Counted from the first letter of the stretch, positions 8,915 through 16,742 are shown. The stretch: 64,000 bases of DNA from Alkalihalophilus pseudofirmus OF4 (GCF_000005825.2 NC_013791.2:3286001-3350000), one strand, 5' to 3'. The notes: generated by a model not told the origin, from the sequence alone. Made by a program: numbers and translations.

Positions 8915-9146
8915 CGGCGAGCTTACGCCTACACTGCATTTTTTCCCTTGAACTAAACTGTGACATCACTAGATTCCTCTAGCTTCCTGGTGTTTTTTCA
9001 GTTGCCTTATGTACGTTAAAAACAAGACCCCACAGGAGAAAAGACAAGTAGGCTCCCGTACCCGCCCACGGTAATCAACCACTACTAATAGGAGGAGCTT
9101 TTCAGCGCCCTCCTTTTCTCCCGTTTGATTCGTACTTTGTAAGGTA

Positions 9147-10064
9147 TCAATCCTCTAACTCTAGATGTTCTTTTAGCTTAGTTGATAGGGATGCAAGCTC
9201 TTCTTCATCAGGAGAGAAATAATAAATACCGTCTTTCTTTATATCTTCTCCTTCTAATTCATGCTGTTCGATTTGATCAATAGCCACATTATAAGTGGAA
9301 TAAATGTCCCATAGTTCTCCTAAAGAGAGATTCGTTAAAACATTATCTTCTACGACTTTTAGAATATCATTGAAATTAGTGAGTGAAGAAATACTCGACC
9401 CCTTTTCCATCACCGCTTCCATTACTTCACGCTGCCTTTCTTGGCGTCCGAAATCATCATCCGGATCTAAATGCCTCATCCGAGCATAGCCAAGCGCTTT
9501 TTCGCCATCAAGCTTAATCGTTCCTTCAGGGTAATGCATCTCATGAAAAGTAAACTCTTGATCATTTTCTACCTCAATGCCCCCTACTGCATCGACGGTA
9601 TCTTTAAAGCTTTCCATATTCACTTTCACATAGTAATCTACCGGCACATCTAAGAAATGCTCCACCGTATAAACAGCCGTTTCTCTGCCGCCTAAGGCAT
9701 GCGCATGACTGATTTTATCTTTTGTTACATAACCTCTTATATCCACCAGCGTATCACGTGGAATACTGACCATCTGGATCGACTCCTGATTAGGATTAAT
9801 CGTTAGAAGGATCATCGTATCGCTGCGCCCAAGATCTTCTCGACCTTCAAGTTCATCTACTCCCATTAATAAAACAGAAAGAGGATCTCCTTCATCTAAG
9901 TTAAGTTCTTCGAGCCGCTTTTCAGACTTTGAACGATCCAAGTTTTCTTGAATACTGCCAAAAGCAGACGTCGCAGCACTCCACACATATCCACCCGCTC
10001 CAACTACAAGTACTAGAGCAGCCGTCATTAGAATAAGGACTATTTTTTTCATTTTATCTGACAT
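9147..10064 (-). CDS. LytR-CpsA-Psr (LCP) family wall-polymer ligase
   Basis: A 305-residue protein with one N-terminal membrane anchor (residues 7-29) and an extracytoplasmic LCP domain. Family blocks seen are LLMGVDE, GRSDTMILLTINP, VSIPRDTLVDI, KISHAHALGG, VDAVGGIEV, LDGEKALGYARMRH and FGRQERQREVM, including the Arg residues that bind polyprenyl phosphate. LCP enzymes transfer lipid-linked anionic polymers such as teichoic acid, teichuronic acid or capsule to peptidoglycan. It lies 100 bp downstream of the GGT-glycosyltransferase fusion on the same strand, with a weak terminator between, so it may attach the polymer made by that protein. Start: ATG behind GGAGGTG. Confidence 0.9.
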   Translation of the reverse strand: MSDKMKKIVLILMTAALVLVVGAGGYVWSAATSAFGSIQENLDRSKSEKRLEELNLDEGDPLSVLLMGVDELEGREDLGRSDTMILLTINPNQESIQMVSIPRDTLVDIRGYVTKDKISHAHALGGRETAVYTVEHFLDVPVDYYVKVNMESFKDTVDAVGGIEVENDQEFTFHEMHYPEGTIKLDGEKALGYARMRHLDPDDDFGRQERQREVMEAVMEKGSSISSLTNFNDILKVVEDNVLTNLSLGELWDIYSTYNVAIDQIEQHELEGEDIKKDGIYYFSPDEEELASLSTKLKEHLELED

Positions 10065-10098
10065 GTCGACACCTCCATTCTAGCTTCAGCTTAAAAGA

Positions 10099-10131
10099 CG
10101 TAAATGCCCAACAGCAGATTGAGCATTTACG
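10099..10131 (-). terminator. Intercistronic hairpin between GGT-GT2 and LCP genes
   Basis: Arms CGTAAATGC and GCATTTACG, then TCTTTT on the minus strand. It may partially terminate, lowering LCP expression relative to the upstream gene. Confidence 0.6.
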
Positions 10132-10163
10132 ATTTATTTCCTGATTTAATTCCCCATTGCGAG

Positions 10164-13100
10164 TTAAGCAGCAGGACTTGTCTCTGACTTTGTTTCCGTT
10201 TGATAGTTTCGGCCTGTACGAGATACTTTGTTCCAATCAGTGTTGAAGAAGTACTCAATGGTCCCGTGCATAACAATGTACATCAGAGCAAATCGATAAA
10301 CAAATACATCTAAGAGAATCGTTACAAATAAAGACGGGATATCTTTCCACCTAAATCTAAACCCGTGATAGCGATTCATAATGAGCGCAAAAATATCATA
10401 AACGACCCCGAAGATAAGCAGGAAGGTTAGATAGTACAGCACATAAGCTAGATACGATTCCGGCGGCGATATAATCGCGTTGGCAATAAAGAAGCCGGTC
10501 ATAATAAAGGCTGAAACAATTCCGACTAAAAATGATTCGAAAATATAAAAGAAAGAAACAGCCTTCCTAAATAAGGTCTTTCTAAAGAAGGAGTGGAAAT
10601 GAATCACGCAATCAATATAAGCCTTCTGCCATCGTACACGCTGCTTGAAAAAGTCGTTCCATGTTTCAGGCATCTCCGTATAAGAAATGGCTTCTTTCAA
10701 GTGGATAACTTTCTTGTTCACATGTTTGGCAATATACTCGTGCATTTTCAAGGTGATATCAATATCCTCGCCGATCGTTGAACGGTACCCTCCTACTTCA
10801 AGCAATGCATCTTTTCTAAAAATCCCAAATGCCCCTGAAATAACCGCTAGCGCGTGAAAACGTGCTAATGATATTTTGGTTATATAGAAGGCTTTTAAGA
10901 AATCAAACATTTGCAAGCGGACAAGGAAGTTAGCGTGACGGAGCGATAAACGCTTGAGCGGGTTCTTTGTTTTCGTTTGCAGGACATGCACCATCCCTCC
11001 AGCAGCAACCACATCCTCATCTTCAAAAGCCTCATTTACTTTCGGCAAGGCATTTTCAGTTAAGACAGTATCGGCGTCTAATGATACGACGATGTCCTCT
11101 CCGGCATATTCAATCCCAGCATTCAGCGCATCCGCTTTTCCTCCATTTTCTTTATCAATAACGTAAATAAACGGATACAGTTCGGATTGATAGACACCCC
11201 TCACTCGTTTATGCGATAATTTTTGTAAAGGTTTTTTCGTACTCGGCTTAAGCTTTAAATACGTATTTAACAGTGAAAACGTTCGGTCTTTCGAGCCGTC
11301 ATTAATATAAATAACTTCCTTCTTTTGATAAGGCAAGGAGCTCATATTTTTTAATGAGGTTTCGATGATCCCTTGCTCGTTGTAACAAGGAACCAACACA
11401 CTGATGCCTTTTTCTTCTTCAAGCTGTCTTCTAATACTCTCACCTTTTGATTTGAACCAAGGCAGAGAATGAAGTAAATGAAGTGCAGGAAAAATAATCC
11501 CTAATATAAAGAAGACAAAAAACAGCTTCTCAAAAAACTCACTCCATTTAAATAAATCCTTAGCGTCCCATAATCCGCTTCGTCTCAAATCAGCAATCCC
11601 CGTGATTGCTCCGTTGACTTTATTTAGCTCCAGTGCTTGAATACCGCCAAAATAGACGGCAAGCTGCCTGTTTTGAAACTGATAGCCCGCTCGTGCAATA
11701 TCGCCTAATACGTCCTCAGGAAAGCCATCTTCTACATATAAGACATCATCTTCCCCGTAAAACCGTTTGGCATCCACTGCATCTTCAAGCGGCTCATCGA
11801 AATAGAGGTGCCTTGATAACACCTGGGCCATGACAGGAGGTATTCGGTTCCCTCCAGGCGTCCCAATTCCAATCACTCGCTCGTCCTCTACATAAATAGT
11901 AGGTGCCGATAAACTTCTTGAACGTTTATTGGGTGCATATGCGTTTGGAGAATTAGCGAACTCACTAAATTGCTCAGTAGAATTATTGATAAAAAAACCA
12001 GATGTATATTCACCAGAACCAAAGAAGTTGCTCAGAGTATCGGTCGCTGATACGACCATTCCATCAGGATCCACAACGACAAAATGTGTCGTATCTGTTT
12101 TTTCATCATGTTCTCTTTCTTCATCAAAGATCGTTTCTTCGGATGGTTCAGAAAGTGAAATTTGACTTGCCAGCTCTTTAATATGTTCGTCGCTTGTCAG
12201 CTCGTCCACATCAACATCAGCAAATTCCGGATCCCCCACTTTTTTAATTCGCTCGTTCTTTGTAATCTTTGAAATTTCATTCATAATATGAACAAATTCA
12301 AATTCATTGTCTTTCGTTTCCTCTATATTCATTTCTTCCGCGAGAAGCATAGACTGCACAACAGAAACCCCGGCTAGTGGCGCACTTGCAGAGTATAGCG
12401 TTCCATTTTCAAGCTCACCTTTTACTGCTTCAGTTCTTTCTACTTCATATGCAGCTAACTCTTCAGCATCTATATAAGGAACTGCCGCTGTGAATTTCTC
12501 ACCAATTTCCCCTGCATAAAAGGCTCTTGGCCCCATTTCCTGGATAGCCGATAATGTCTCTGCTAACTCTGGCTGCTTTAAGCTGTCTCCAGGCTCAATA
12601 GTCTGACCGTTTGGGAAGAAATGTGGAAGTTCTTCAACTGGCAGACGAGGTTTCGCAGCTTCAAGCCGTTCCCATAGAAGATAGTCGACTTCAAACCCCT
12701 CTTCTGCAAGAGTAACCGCCGGTGAAATCAGATGTTCCATCGGTGTTAACCCAAGATCCTCATGAATCTCAGCAAGTCCTCTGACTTGTCCTGGGACGCC
12801 CGTTGATTGTTCATTCCATTCTTCATCAGATGTTGCACTTGCCCGGTAATCATACACAACCGGCTCTTCTTTCTCAGGAGGTAAAATAAGCATTTGACCG
12901 CCGCCGCCAATCCCTGATCCATATGGTTCAACTACACCTAACACATAGGAAACAGCAATTGCCGCATCAACAGCATTTCCTCCATTTTCAAGAACCTCCA
13001 TCCCCGCTTCGACTGCAGCAGGGTGGGAAGCACTGACACCGTAATTATCGTATTTACTTTCTTTAGGTAATCCTTGTTCTTCAGCAGAAGCCGCATGCAT

Positions 13101-13166
13101 TGGTATCAGACTGCTTAAGACAAGACTATTTATGATAAATAAAATAGCTGCTTTCTTTATAAACAA
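10164..13166 (-). CDS. Gamma-glutamyltransferase / processive GT2 glycosyltransferase fusion
   Basis: About 1000 residues. I chose the TTG start at 13166, nine bases after GGAGGTG; the GTG four codons earlier lies inside the Shine-Dalgarno. Residues 1-28 are a signal peptide (AASA before EEQ). Residues 35-525 are a complete gamma-glutamyltransferase: DYRASA with the substrate Arg near 108, TDTTHFVVVD with the expected autocleavage nucleophile Thr near 359, and GTPGGNRIPP near 435. A membrane helix (about 547-569) leads to a GT2 domain (588-850) with CYNEQ, NDGSKD, DxD (697-699), GED and QRVRW, as in IcaA, NodC and hyaluronan synthases. Three or more membrane segments follow. The topology is coherent: GGT outside, glycosyltransferase inside. 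The polymer is unknown; a glutamate-plus-sugar wall polymer is inferred from the pairing and the LCP neighbour. Confidence 0.88.
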   Translation of the reverse strand: MFIKKAAILFIINSLVLSSLIPMHAASAEEQGLPKESKYDNYGVSASHPAAVEAGMEVLENGGNAVDAAIAVSYVLGVVEPYGSGIGGGGQMLILPPEKEEPVVYDYRASATSDEEWNEQSTGVPGQVRGLAEIHEDLGLTPMEHLISPAVTLAEEGFEVDYLLWERLEAAKPRLPVEELPHFFPNGQTIEPGDSLKQPELAETLSAIQEMGPRAFYAGEIGEKFTAAVPYIDAEELAAYEVERTEAVKGELENGTLYSASAPLAGVSVVQSMLLAEEMNIEETKDNEFEFVHIMNEISKITKNERIKKVGDPEFADVDVDELTSDEHIKELASQISLSEPSEETIFDEEREHDEKTDTTHFVVVDPDGMVVSATDTLSNFFGSGEYTSGFFINNSTEQFSEFANSPNAYAPNKRSRSLSAPTIYVEDERVIGIGTPGGNRIPPVMAQVLSRHLYFDEPLEDAVDAKRFYGEDDVLYVEDGFPEDVLGDIARAGYQFQNRQLAVYFGGIQALELNKVNGAITGIADLRRSGLWDAKDLFKWSEFFEKLFFVFFILGIIFPALHLLHSLPWFKSKGESIRRQLEEEKGISVLVPCYNEQGIIETSLKNMSSLPYQKKEVIYINDGSKDRTFSLLNTYLKLKPSTKKPLQKLSHKRVRGVYQSELYPFIYVIDKENGGKADALNAGIEYAGEDIVVSLDADTVLTENALPKVNEAFEDEDVVAAGGMVHVLQTKTKNPLKRLSLRHANFLVRLQMFDFLKAFYITKISLARFHALAVISGAFGIFRKDALLEVGGYRSTIGEDIDITLKMHEYIAKHVNKKVIHLKEAISYTEMPETWNDFFKQRVRWQKAYIDCVIHFHSFFRKTLFRKAVSFFYIFESFLVGIVSAFIMTGFFIANAIISPPESYLAYVLYYLTFLLIFGVVYDIFALIMNRYHGFRFRWKDIPSLFVTILLDVFVYRFALMYIVMHGTIEYFFNTDWNKVSRTGRNYQTETKSETSPAA

Positions 13167-13179
13167 ATAACCGTTCACC

Positions 13180-13720
13180 TCCGTCTTCCTATATAAAATA
13201 CATTCGTATCCTATATCAATAAGACGAACCCTGCAATTGTGTGCTGAGCGGTGATAACGAGGTGGCGGCAGTCATTCTTAGTACTATTTCATTATCGTTC
13301 ACTATGCTTTTTTCACCGAAAACAGAGATACACCCTAAATTAAATTAAGCACAATGATACCTTTATCTTTCGAATACCTAACATTAATCAAGACGTTTTG
13401 CACATGCATTCCCGGACTGAATTAGTTACTTCAAAACTAACCTAATTCGACTTATTCCTTTTTTACCGGCCTATCCTCCTCTTAAAATCCAAATTTTTTA
13501 CAATTTAATTAAACGAAACTAACAGAGGGTCATCCCCTATTGGCATTATGCCGCTTTAACTTTTGTTCCCGTATGAGCTAGGCATTATTTTTTTGGACAA
13601 TTTTATAGGGGTTTTCATTTATTTTGGATGATTGGTATAAAAGCTATAATCGGTTTCGAACAATGTTTAAACATTACGAGTGGAGGTATACGTAGAAAGA
13701 ATACAATTCTAAGGAGGGCT
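13180..13720. other. Intergenic region, no gene seen
   Basis: About 540 bp between divergent genes. It is AT-rich and only the promoter at 13622-13650 could be assigned. No repeat arm, tRNA or ORF with a ribosome site was recognised. Confidence 0.5.
13622..13650 (+). promoter_or_regulatory. Putative sigma-A promoter for Cys-rich protein gene
   Basis: A perfect TATAAT (13645-13650) follows a weak TTTTGG by 17 bp, about 75 bp upstream of the start codon. No copper-responsive palindrome was recognised. Confidence 0.5.
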
Positions 13721-13724
13721 TTTG

Positions 13725-14054
13725 ATGTCACATGAGAAATATAAGTCAATGATAACGACATTGCATGAATGCATGACTGCTTGTAACCATTGTTATGACT
13801 CTTGTTTAAAAGAAGATCACCTTGAGATGATGAGAGAGTGTATTCGATTAGACCGAGAATGTGCCGACATATGCAGTTATTTTGAACAAGCTCTAGTTAG
13901 AGGCACACCTTATGTAAGTGAGCTCGCTGCCTTATGTGCAAAAATATGCGAGGATTGTGGAAATGAGTGCAAAAAGCATGATCACGACCACTGCCAAAAA
14001 TGCGCAGAAGCATGCTTTAAGTGTGCGGAAGAGTGCAGGAAATTAGCAGCTTAG
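13725..14054 (+). CDS. Cys-rich four-helix copper-storage-like protein (Csp/DUF326)
   Basis: A 109-residue protein with 16 cysteines, mostly in CxxxC or CxxC spacing along helices (HECMTACNHCYDSC, CIRLDRECADIC, CAKICEDCGNEC, CQKCAEACFKCAEEC), plus a His-Asp cluster (KHDHDHC). This is the pattern of cytosolic copper storage proteins (Csp3/YhjQ-like), whose four-helix bundle fills with Cu(I). No signal peptide is present, so it should be cytosolic. The ATG follows AAGGAGGGC; a TTG one codon earlier is less well placed. Copper binding is inferred from family resemblance. Confidence 0.85.
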   Translation: MSHEKYKSMITTLHECMTACNHCYDSCLKEDHLEMMRECIRLDRECADICSYFEQALVRGTPYVSELAALCAKICEDCGNECKKHDHDHCQKCAEACFKCAEECRKLAA

Positions 14055-14098
14055 TATGTATGCAAAATGAGGCTGGGGCTGTTGATATATCAACAAAA

Positions 14099-14136
14099 AA
14101 TAGCGTACCAAATCATTGCGAATTGGTACGCTATTC
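14099..14136. terminator. Bidirectional terminator
   Basis: Perfect 13-bp arms AATAGCGTACCAA and TTGGTACGCTATT lie between the Cys-rich gene and the convergent tiny membrane protein gene. Confidence 0.8.
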
Positions 14137-14177
14137 TTATTCCTATTTTTATTCTCTACCTCAAAACGATGTTTTTA

Positions 14178-14288
14178 TTATGAAAAAGCTTCTAAGCCAA
14201 AAACAAAATGAGCGACTAGAAACACGATAATCATTAATACAATTCCCACTACTAGTCCTGTGAACGGCTCTTTAATATCATTATTCAT
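14178..14288 (-). CDS. Tiny single-span membrane protein (36 aa)
   Basis: ATG behind GAGGAG (about 9 bp upstream) opens a 36-residue frame: a short acidic N terminus (MNNDIKEPF) and one membrane helix (TGLVVGIVLMIIVFLVAHFVFGL). The in-frame ATG three codons earlier touches the ribosome site and is less likely. It ends before a strong terminator. It is not recognised, and may be a small membrane regulator or a subunit partner. Confidence 0.6.
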   Translation of the reverse strand: MNNDIKEPFTGLVVGIVLMIIVFLVAHFVFGLEAFS

Positions 14289-14318
14289 TGATTTCATCTC
14301 CTCTAATGTGTGAGTTGT

Positions 14319-14657
14319 TTATAACTTGTGAATAACATTAGAGTGAGCGAAAAAAGTACTTTGATATTTGATCGTCATGAGTAGGCATTTTATCTTAAGT
14401 AAAGGAATAGATGATTTCAGATAAAACTGGAGATGAGCTGAAATACTGTCTGCACAAGCCAAGACATAAGCCTTTAAAACATAACCCGTATACTCAATGG
14501 TTGGTCCAGAGCTCAGTCCTCCCAGCTTTTCTAACTCTTCTAGTTCATGGGTAATGTATGCAGGGTGATCATGATGTCCTTCAGGTATGAGTACATGGCT
14601 GTAAGAACTCACAATAACTGATAACAAAAAACTAACGATAAGTAACCCTTTGCCCAT
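14319..14657 (-). CDS. Hypothetical secreted or membrane-anchored protein
   Basis: A 112-residue protein. The ATG chosen lies 8 bp after GGGGAGGTG. The N terminus (GKGLLIVSFLLSVIVSSYSHV) looks like a signal peptide or anchor, followed by a His-rich stretch (PEGHHDHPAYITHELEEL). I do not recognise the family. It is 30 bp upstream of the tiny membrane protein gene on the same strand, so the two may be co-transcribed. The ribosome site is the main support. Confidence 0.5.
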   Translation of the reverse strand: MGKGLLIVSFLLSVIVSSYSHVLIPEGHHDHPAYITHELEELEKLGGLSSGPTIEYTGYVLKAYVLACADSISAHLQFYLKSSIPLLKIKCLLMTIKYQSTFFAHSNVIHKL

Positions 14658-14900
14658 CCTACACACACCTCCCCTACCTAATTTTTGATTCCCCTTTGTG
14701 GATAATCGTACTATAATCTAGTTTTTTCCTTTTGTCTATTGAATATGTGAATAAGAAGTGGATAACATCAGCTTTAAAAAACAGCAATACCTTCTGACCC
14801 TGAAAACAATCGGGAAACGCTCAAATATGTGCCTTCAGTTATTGCGTTAGGAAGATGTTTTGTTTATGGAGGTTACTTTATAAAGAAAGGAGCTGTATTA

Positions 14901-15311
14901 ATGTTAGAAAAAACTGAAGCTGCTTATTTAGCCGGAATTATTGATGGGGAAGGTACAATTTCTTTAACTAGAGCGCATTTGAAAGAAAATCGTAGACCTG
15001 TTATTTCTATACCGAGTAAAGACAGGGAACTATTAGACTACATTAAAAACCTGGTTGGAGGTTATATTACATCAAAGAAAAACTACAAGCCTGGAACTCA
15101 TAAAGATTCTTATGTTTTATCGGTCAAGAATAAAAGTATGGTTATGAGTATTCTAAGAGACATTATTCCCTATCTCAAAATAAAACAAAAAAAATTACGG
15201 GCTCAATTTATATTAGATCATTACGAAAACGTGACTTGTCGGAATGGTAAATACACTGATGAAAAATTAATATTAAAACGAAAATTCGAGCAAGATTTTT
15301 TCTCTTTATAA
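14901..15311 (+). CDS. LAGLIDADG homing endonuclease, single motif, next to intron-bearing ssrA
   Basis: A 136-residue protein behind AAAGGAG. It has one LAGLIDADG motif (YLAGIIDGEG, residues 9-18) including the metal-binding acidic residue, followed by a typical beta-rich body (VISIPSKDRELLDYIKNLVGG, SYVLSVKNKSMVMSILRDIIPYLKIKQKKLRAQFILDHYE). Single-motif enzymes act as homodimers on pseudo-palindromic DNA. The gene is not inside an intron: it is convergent with ssrA and ends about 50 bp before the tmRNA 3' end, with a hairpin between. A role in spreading the ssrA intron is inferred from the position. Confidence 0.85.
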   Translation: MLEKTEAAYLAGIIDGEGTISLTRAHLKENRRPVISIPSKDRELLDYIKNLVGGYITSKKNYKPGTHKDSYVLSVKNKSMVMSILRDIIPYLKIKQKKLRAQFILDHYENVTCRNGKYTDEKLILKRKFEQDFFSL

Positions 15312-15347
15312 CAAAACAACCCGATCACCTGGTGCAGTGATCGGGTT
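15312..15347. terminator. Terminator between ssrA and the LAGLIDADG gene
   Basis: Perfect 11-bp arms AACCCGATCAC and GTGATCGGGTT. On the minus strand they are followed by GTTTTGTT, so it mainly ends ssrA. Confidence 0.85.
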
Positions 15348-15360
15348 GACGGTATAAGTA

Positions 15361-15998
15361 TGGTGGAGACGGTGGGACATGTAATTCCATGCTTTCGCAA
15401 TGGCACTGACTATATCTTGAACTTGATCAACAAGTCCCTTGGCGTATTATGGAACATGTATTTTGTGCAATCTATTGCAGAATGCTCCATCCTAGTACTA
15501 CCTTGTAGGCAGCCTATAAGTCGATACACGGCTGTTGGATTGCTCCACATACCGCTCGGCATCACCTTATCATAACGTATTCGTCATGACGTAGACTTCA
15601 CCGATAAAGCCAAGTTATCACTCATGCGTCACCACATGAGGCGACTATTTCCATAATCGAACCCACGTCCAGAAACAACGACACTTATGCTTCTACGAGT
15701 GTAGTTACTGTATTAGCATTTCGCCAATTCTTCTGCCCAGTAACAGGCGTCCGAACGGCTAGTCTGATCAATCTCTTCCTTCGCTCACAGACGGAGAGCA
15801 GCCGGCGTAGCCCACTTAGAGTGAGTTCCAGTACCTACCACATGGGCGATGGAGGGTGGAACCGCAGAGTGCTATTAGGCAGCTACTGCGAAGTTGTTGT
15901 TTTCTTTGCCAGTTATAGGCTTTGGCGTTTTAACGAGGCCGACCCCCTCGACTCGCAACATAAGCACGACCTATCCCTGTCGAATCCTAAACGTCCCC
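15361..15998 (-). ncRNA. ssrA: tmRNA (ssrA) interrupted by a group I intron
   Basis: Exon 1 is 15998-15656 and exon 2 is 15377-15361; the spliced RNA would be 360 nt. The 5' end GGGGACG pairs with CGTCTCC before the encoded ACCA tail (one G-U pair). The tag frame begins GGCAAAGAAAAC and encodes GKENNNFAVAA then TAA TAG, so the degradation tag is A plus this peptide. The T arm GTGGG-TTCGAT is split from TCCCAC; joining them gives a 5-bp stem with a 7-nt loop, TTCGATT. The tmRNA rescues stalled ribosomes with SmpB, whose gene is directly upstream. Mature function would require intron splicing. Confidence 0.95.
15378..15655 (-). other. Group I intron (IA-like) in the ssrA T-loop
   Basis: 278 nt, no internal ORF. 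P1 is a hairpin across the 5' splice site: exon CGAU with a U-G wobble at the cut, extended by UAU/AUA and closed by a GGAA tetraloop. P2: CTCATG/CATGAG. P3: CTTGGC pairs with GCCAAG. P8: ACTTG-TTGAT-CAAGT, followed by the hallmark AAGATATAGTC, whose 3' part pairs with GACTTATA as P7 with a bulge. Extra hairpins between P7 and P3 resemble P7.1/P7.2 of subgroup IA. P9 is capped by GAAA. The intron ends with the required G at 15378. Confidence 0.93.
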
Positions 15999-16087
15999 AT
16001 GTTGTAAAAAATATGTGGGATCTCTTTGTATTACCGAAGCCATCCGTTGTAATCAACAGCCCAGAACATCTGTGCTCTGGACTTCTT

Positions 16088-16116
16088 ATTATAGCATCCC
16101 TTACTTTTTCTTGCAA
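16088..16116 (-). promoter_or_regulatory. Sigma-A promoter of ssrA
   Basis: On the minus strand TTGCAA and a perfect TATAAT are separated by 17 bp, just after smpB. Transcription would begin about 80 nt before the mature tmRNA 5' end, leaving a leader (with a CCAGA/TCTGG hairpin) for removal, presumably by RNase P. Confidence 0.8.
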
Positions 16117-16125
16117 CTGGAAGTG

Positions 16126-16593
16126 TTACCCTCTCATCCGGTCCTTTAATGCACGTTCTACTTCACGTTTGGCATCCTTACGCTTAAGCGTTTCACGTTT
16201 ATCAAAGTTCTTCTTACCTTTAGCAAGGCCGATTAAAATCTTGGCATAGCCGTTTTTAATATAGACCTTTAAAGGAACAAGTGAGTAACCTTGTTGCTTG
16301 GTTAAACCAATTAACTGATTGATTTGCTTTTTGTGAAGCAGCAGCTTGCGGGCACGTTCTGGTTCATGGTTGTAACGGTTTCCTTGTTCATACTCGCTGA
16401 TATGAGCGTTATGAAGGTATACTTCCCCGTTTTTAATCCGCGCAAACGAGTCCTTTAAATTCATACGGCCGGCACGCATCGATTTAATCTCAGTTCCCTG
16501 CAGTACCATACCTGCTTCATATGTTTCTTCAATGAAATAATCATGTCTTGCTTTTTTATTTTGGGCAATTACTTTTCCTTCTGTTCCAGCCAT
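16126..16593 (-). CDS. smpB: SsrA-binding protein SmpB
   Basis: A 155-residue RNA-binding protein that delivers tmRNA to stalled ribosomes. Typical blocks are [56 protein letters not shown] and the basic C-terminal tail ([25 protein letters not shown]) that enters the empty mRNA channel. The start is the ATG after GAGGTGTCGG; six upstream codons are excluded. It follows rnr and precedes ssrA, so the tmRNA, its cofactor and the nuclease that destroys tagged mRNA are neighbours. Confidence 0.97.
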   Translation of the reverse strand: MAGTEGKVIAQNKKARHDYFIEETYEAGMVLQGTEIKSMRAGRMNLKDSFARIKNGEVYLHNAHISEYEQGNRYNHEPERARKLLLHKKQINQLIGLTKQQGYSLVPLKVYIKNGYAKILIGLAKGKKNFDKRETLKRKDAKREVERALKDRMRG

Positions 16594-16708
16594 TGTCCGA
16601 CACCTCGTCATTCTTCATTCTTTCATCTTAGCAAATAGAAGCGGAATGCGTCAATCAGGTCAATCAGCGGGTCAACCAGCGTCCGGTGTCGTATGTGTTA
16701 AAAGGAAA

Positions 16709-16737
16709 GGCTGCCTACTTAAATAGACAGCCTGCAT
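16709..16737 (-). terminator. Terminator after rnr
   Basis: Arms AGGCTG and CAGCCT followed on the minus strand by TTCCTTTT, between rnr and smpB. Confidence 0.65.
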
Positions 16738-16742
16738 AAGTG

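Noticed and set aside
14099-14136. Phage attachment site or integrase remnant near ssrA
   Set aside because: ssrA 3' ends often host islands, but no integrase gene or repeated tmRNA end fragment is visible; the palindrome here is a terminator.
15821-16249. Plus-strand 142-aa ORF across ssrA and smpB
   Set aside because: It is antisense to tmRNA exon 1 and smpB; composition is explained by those genes.
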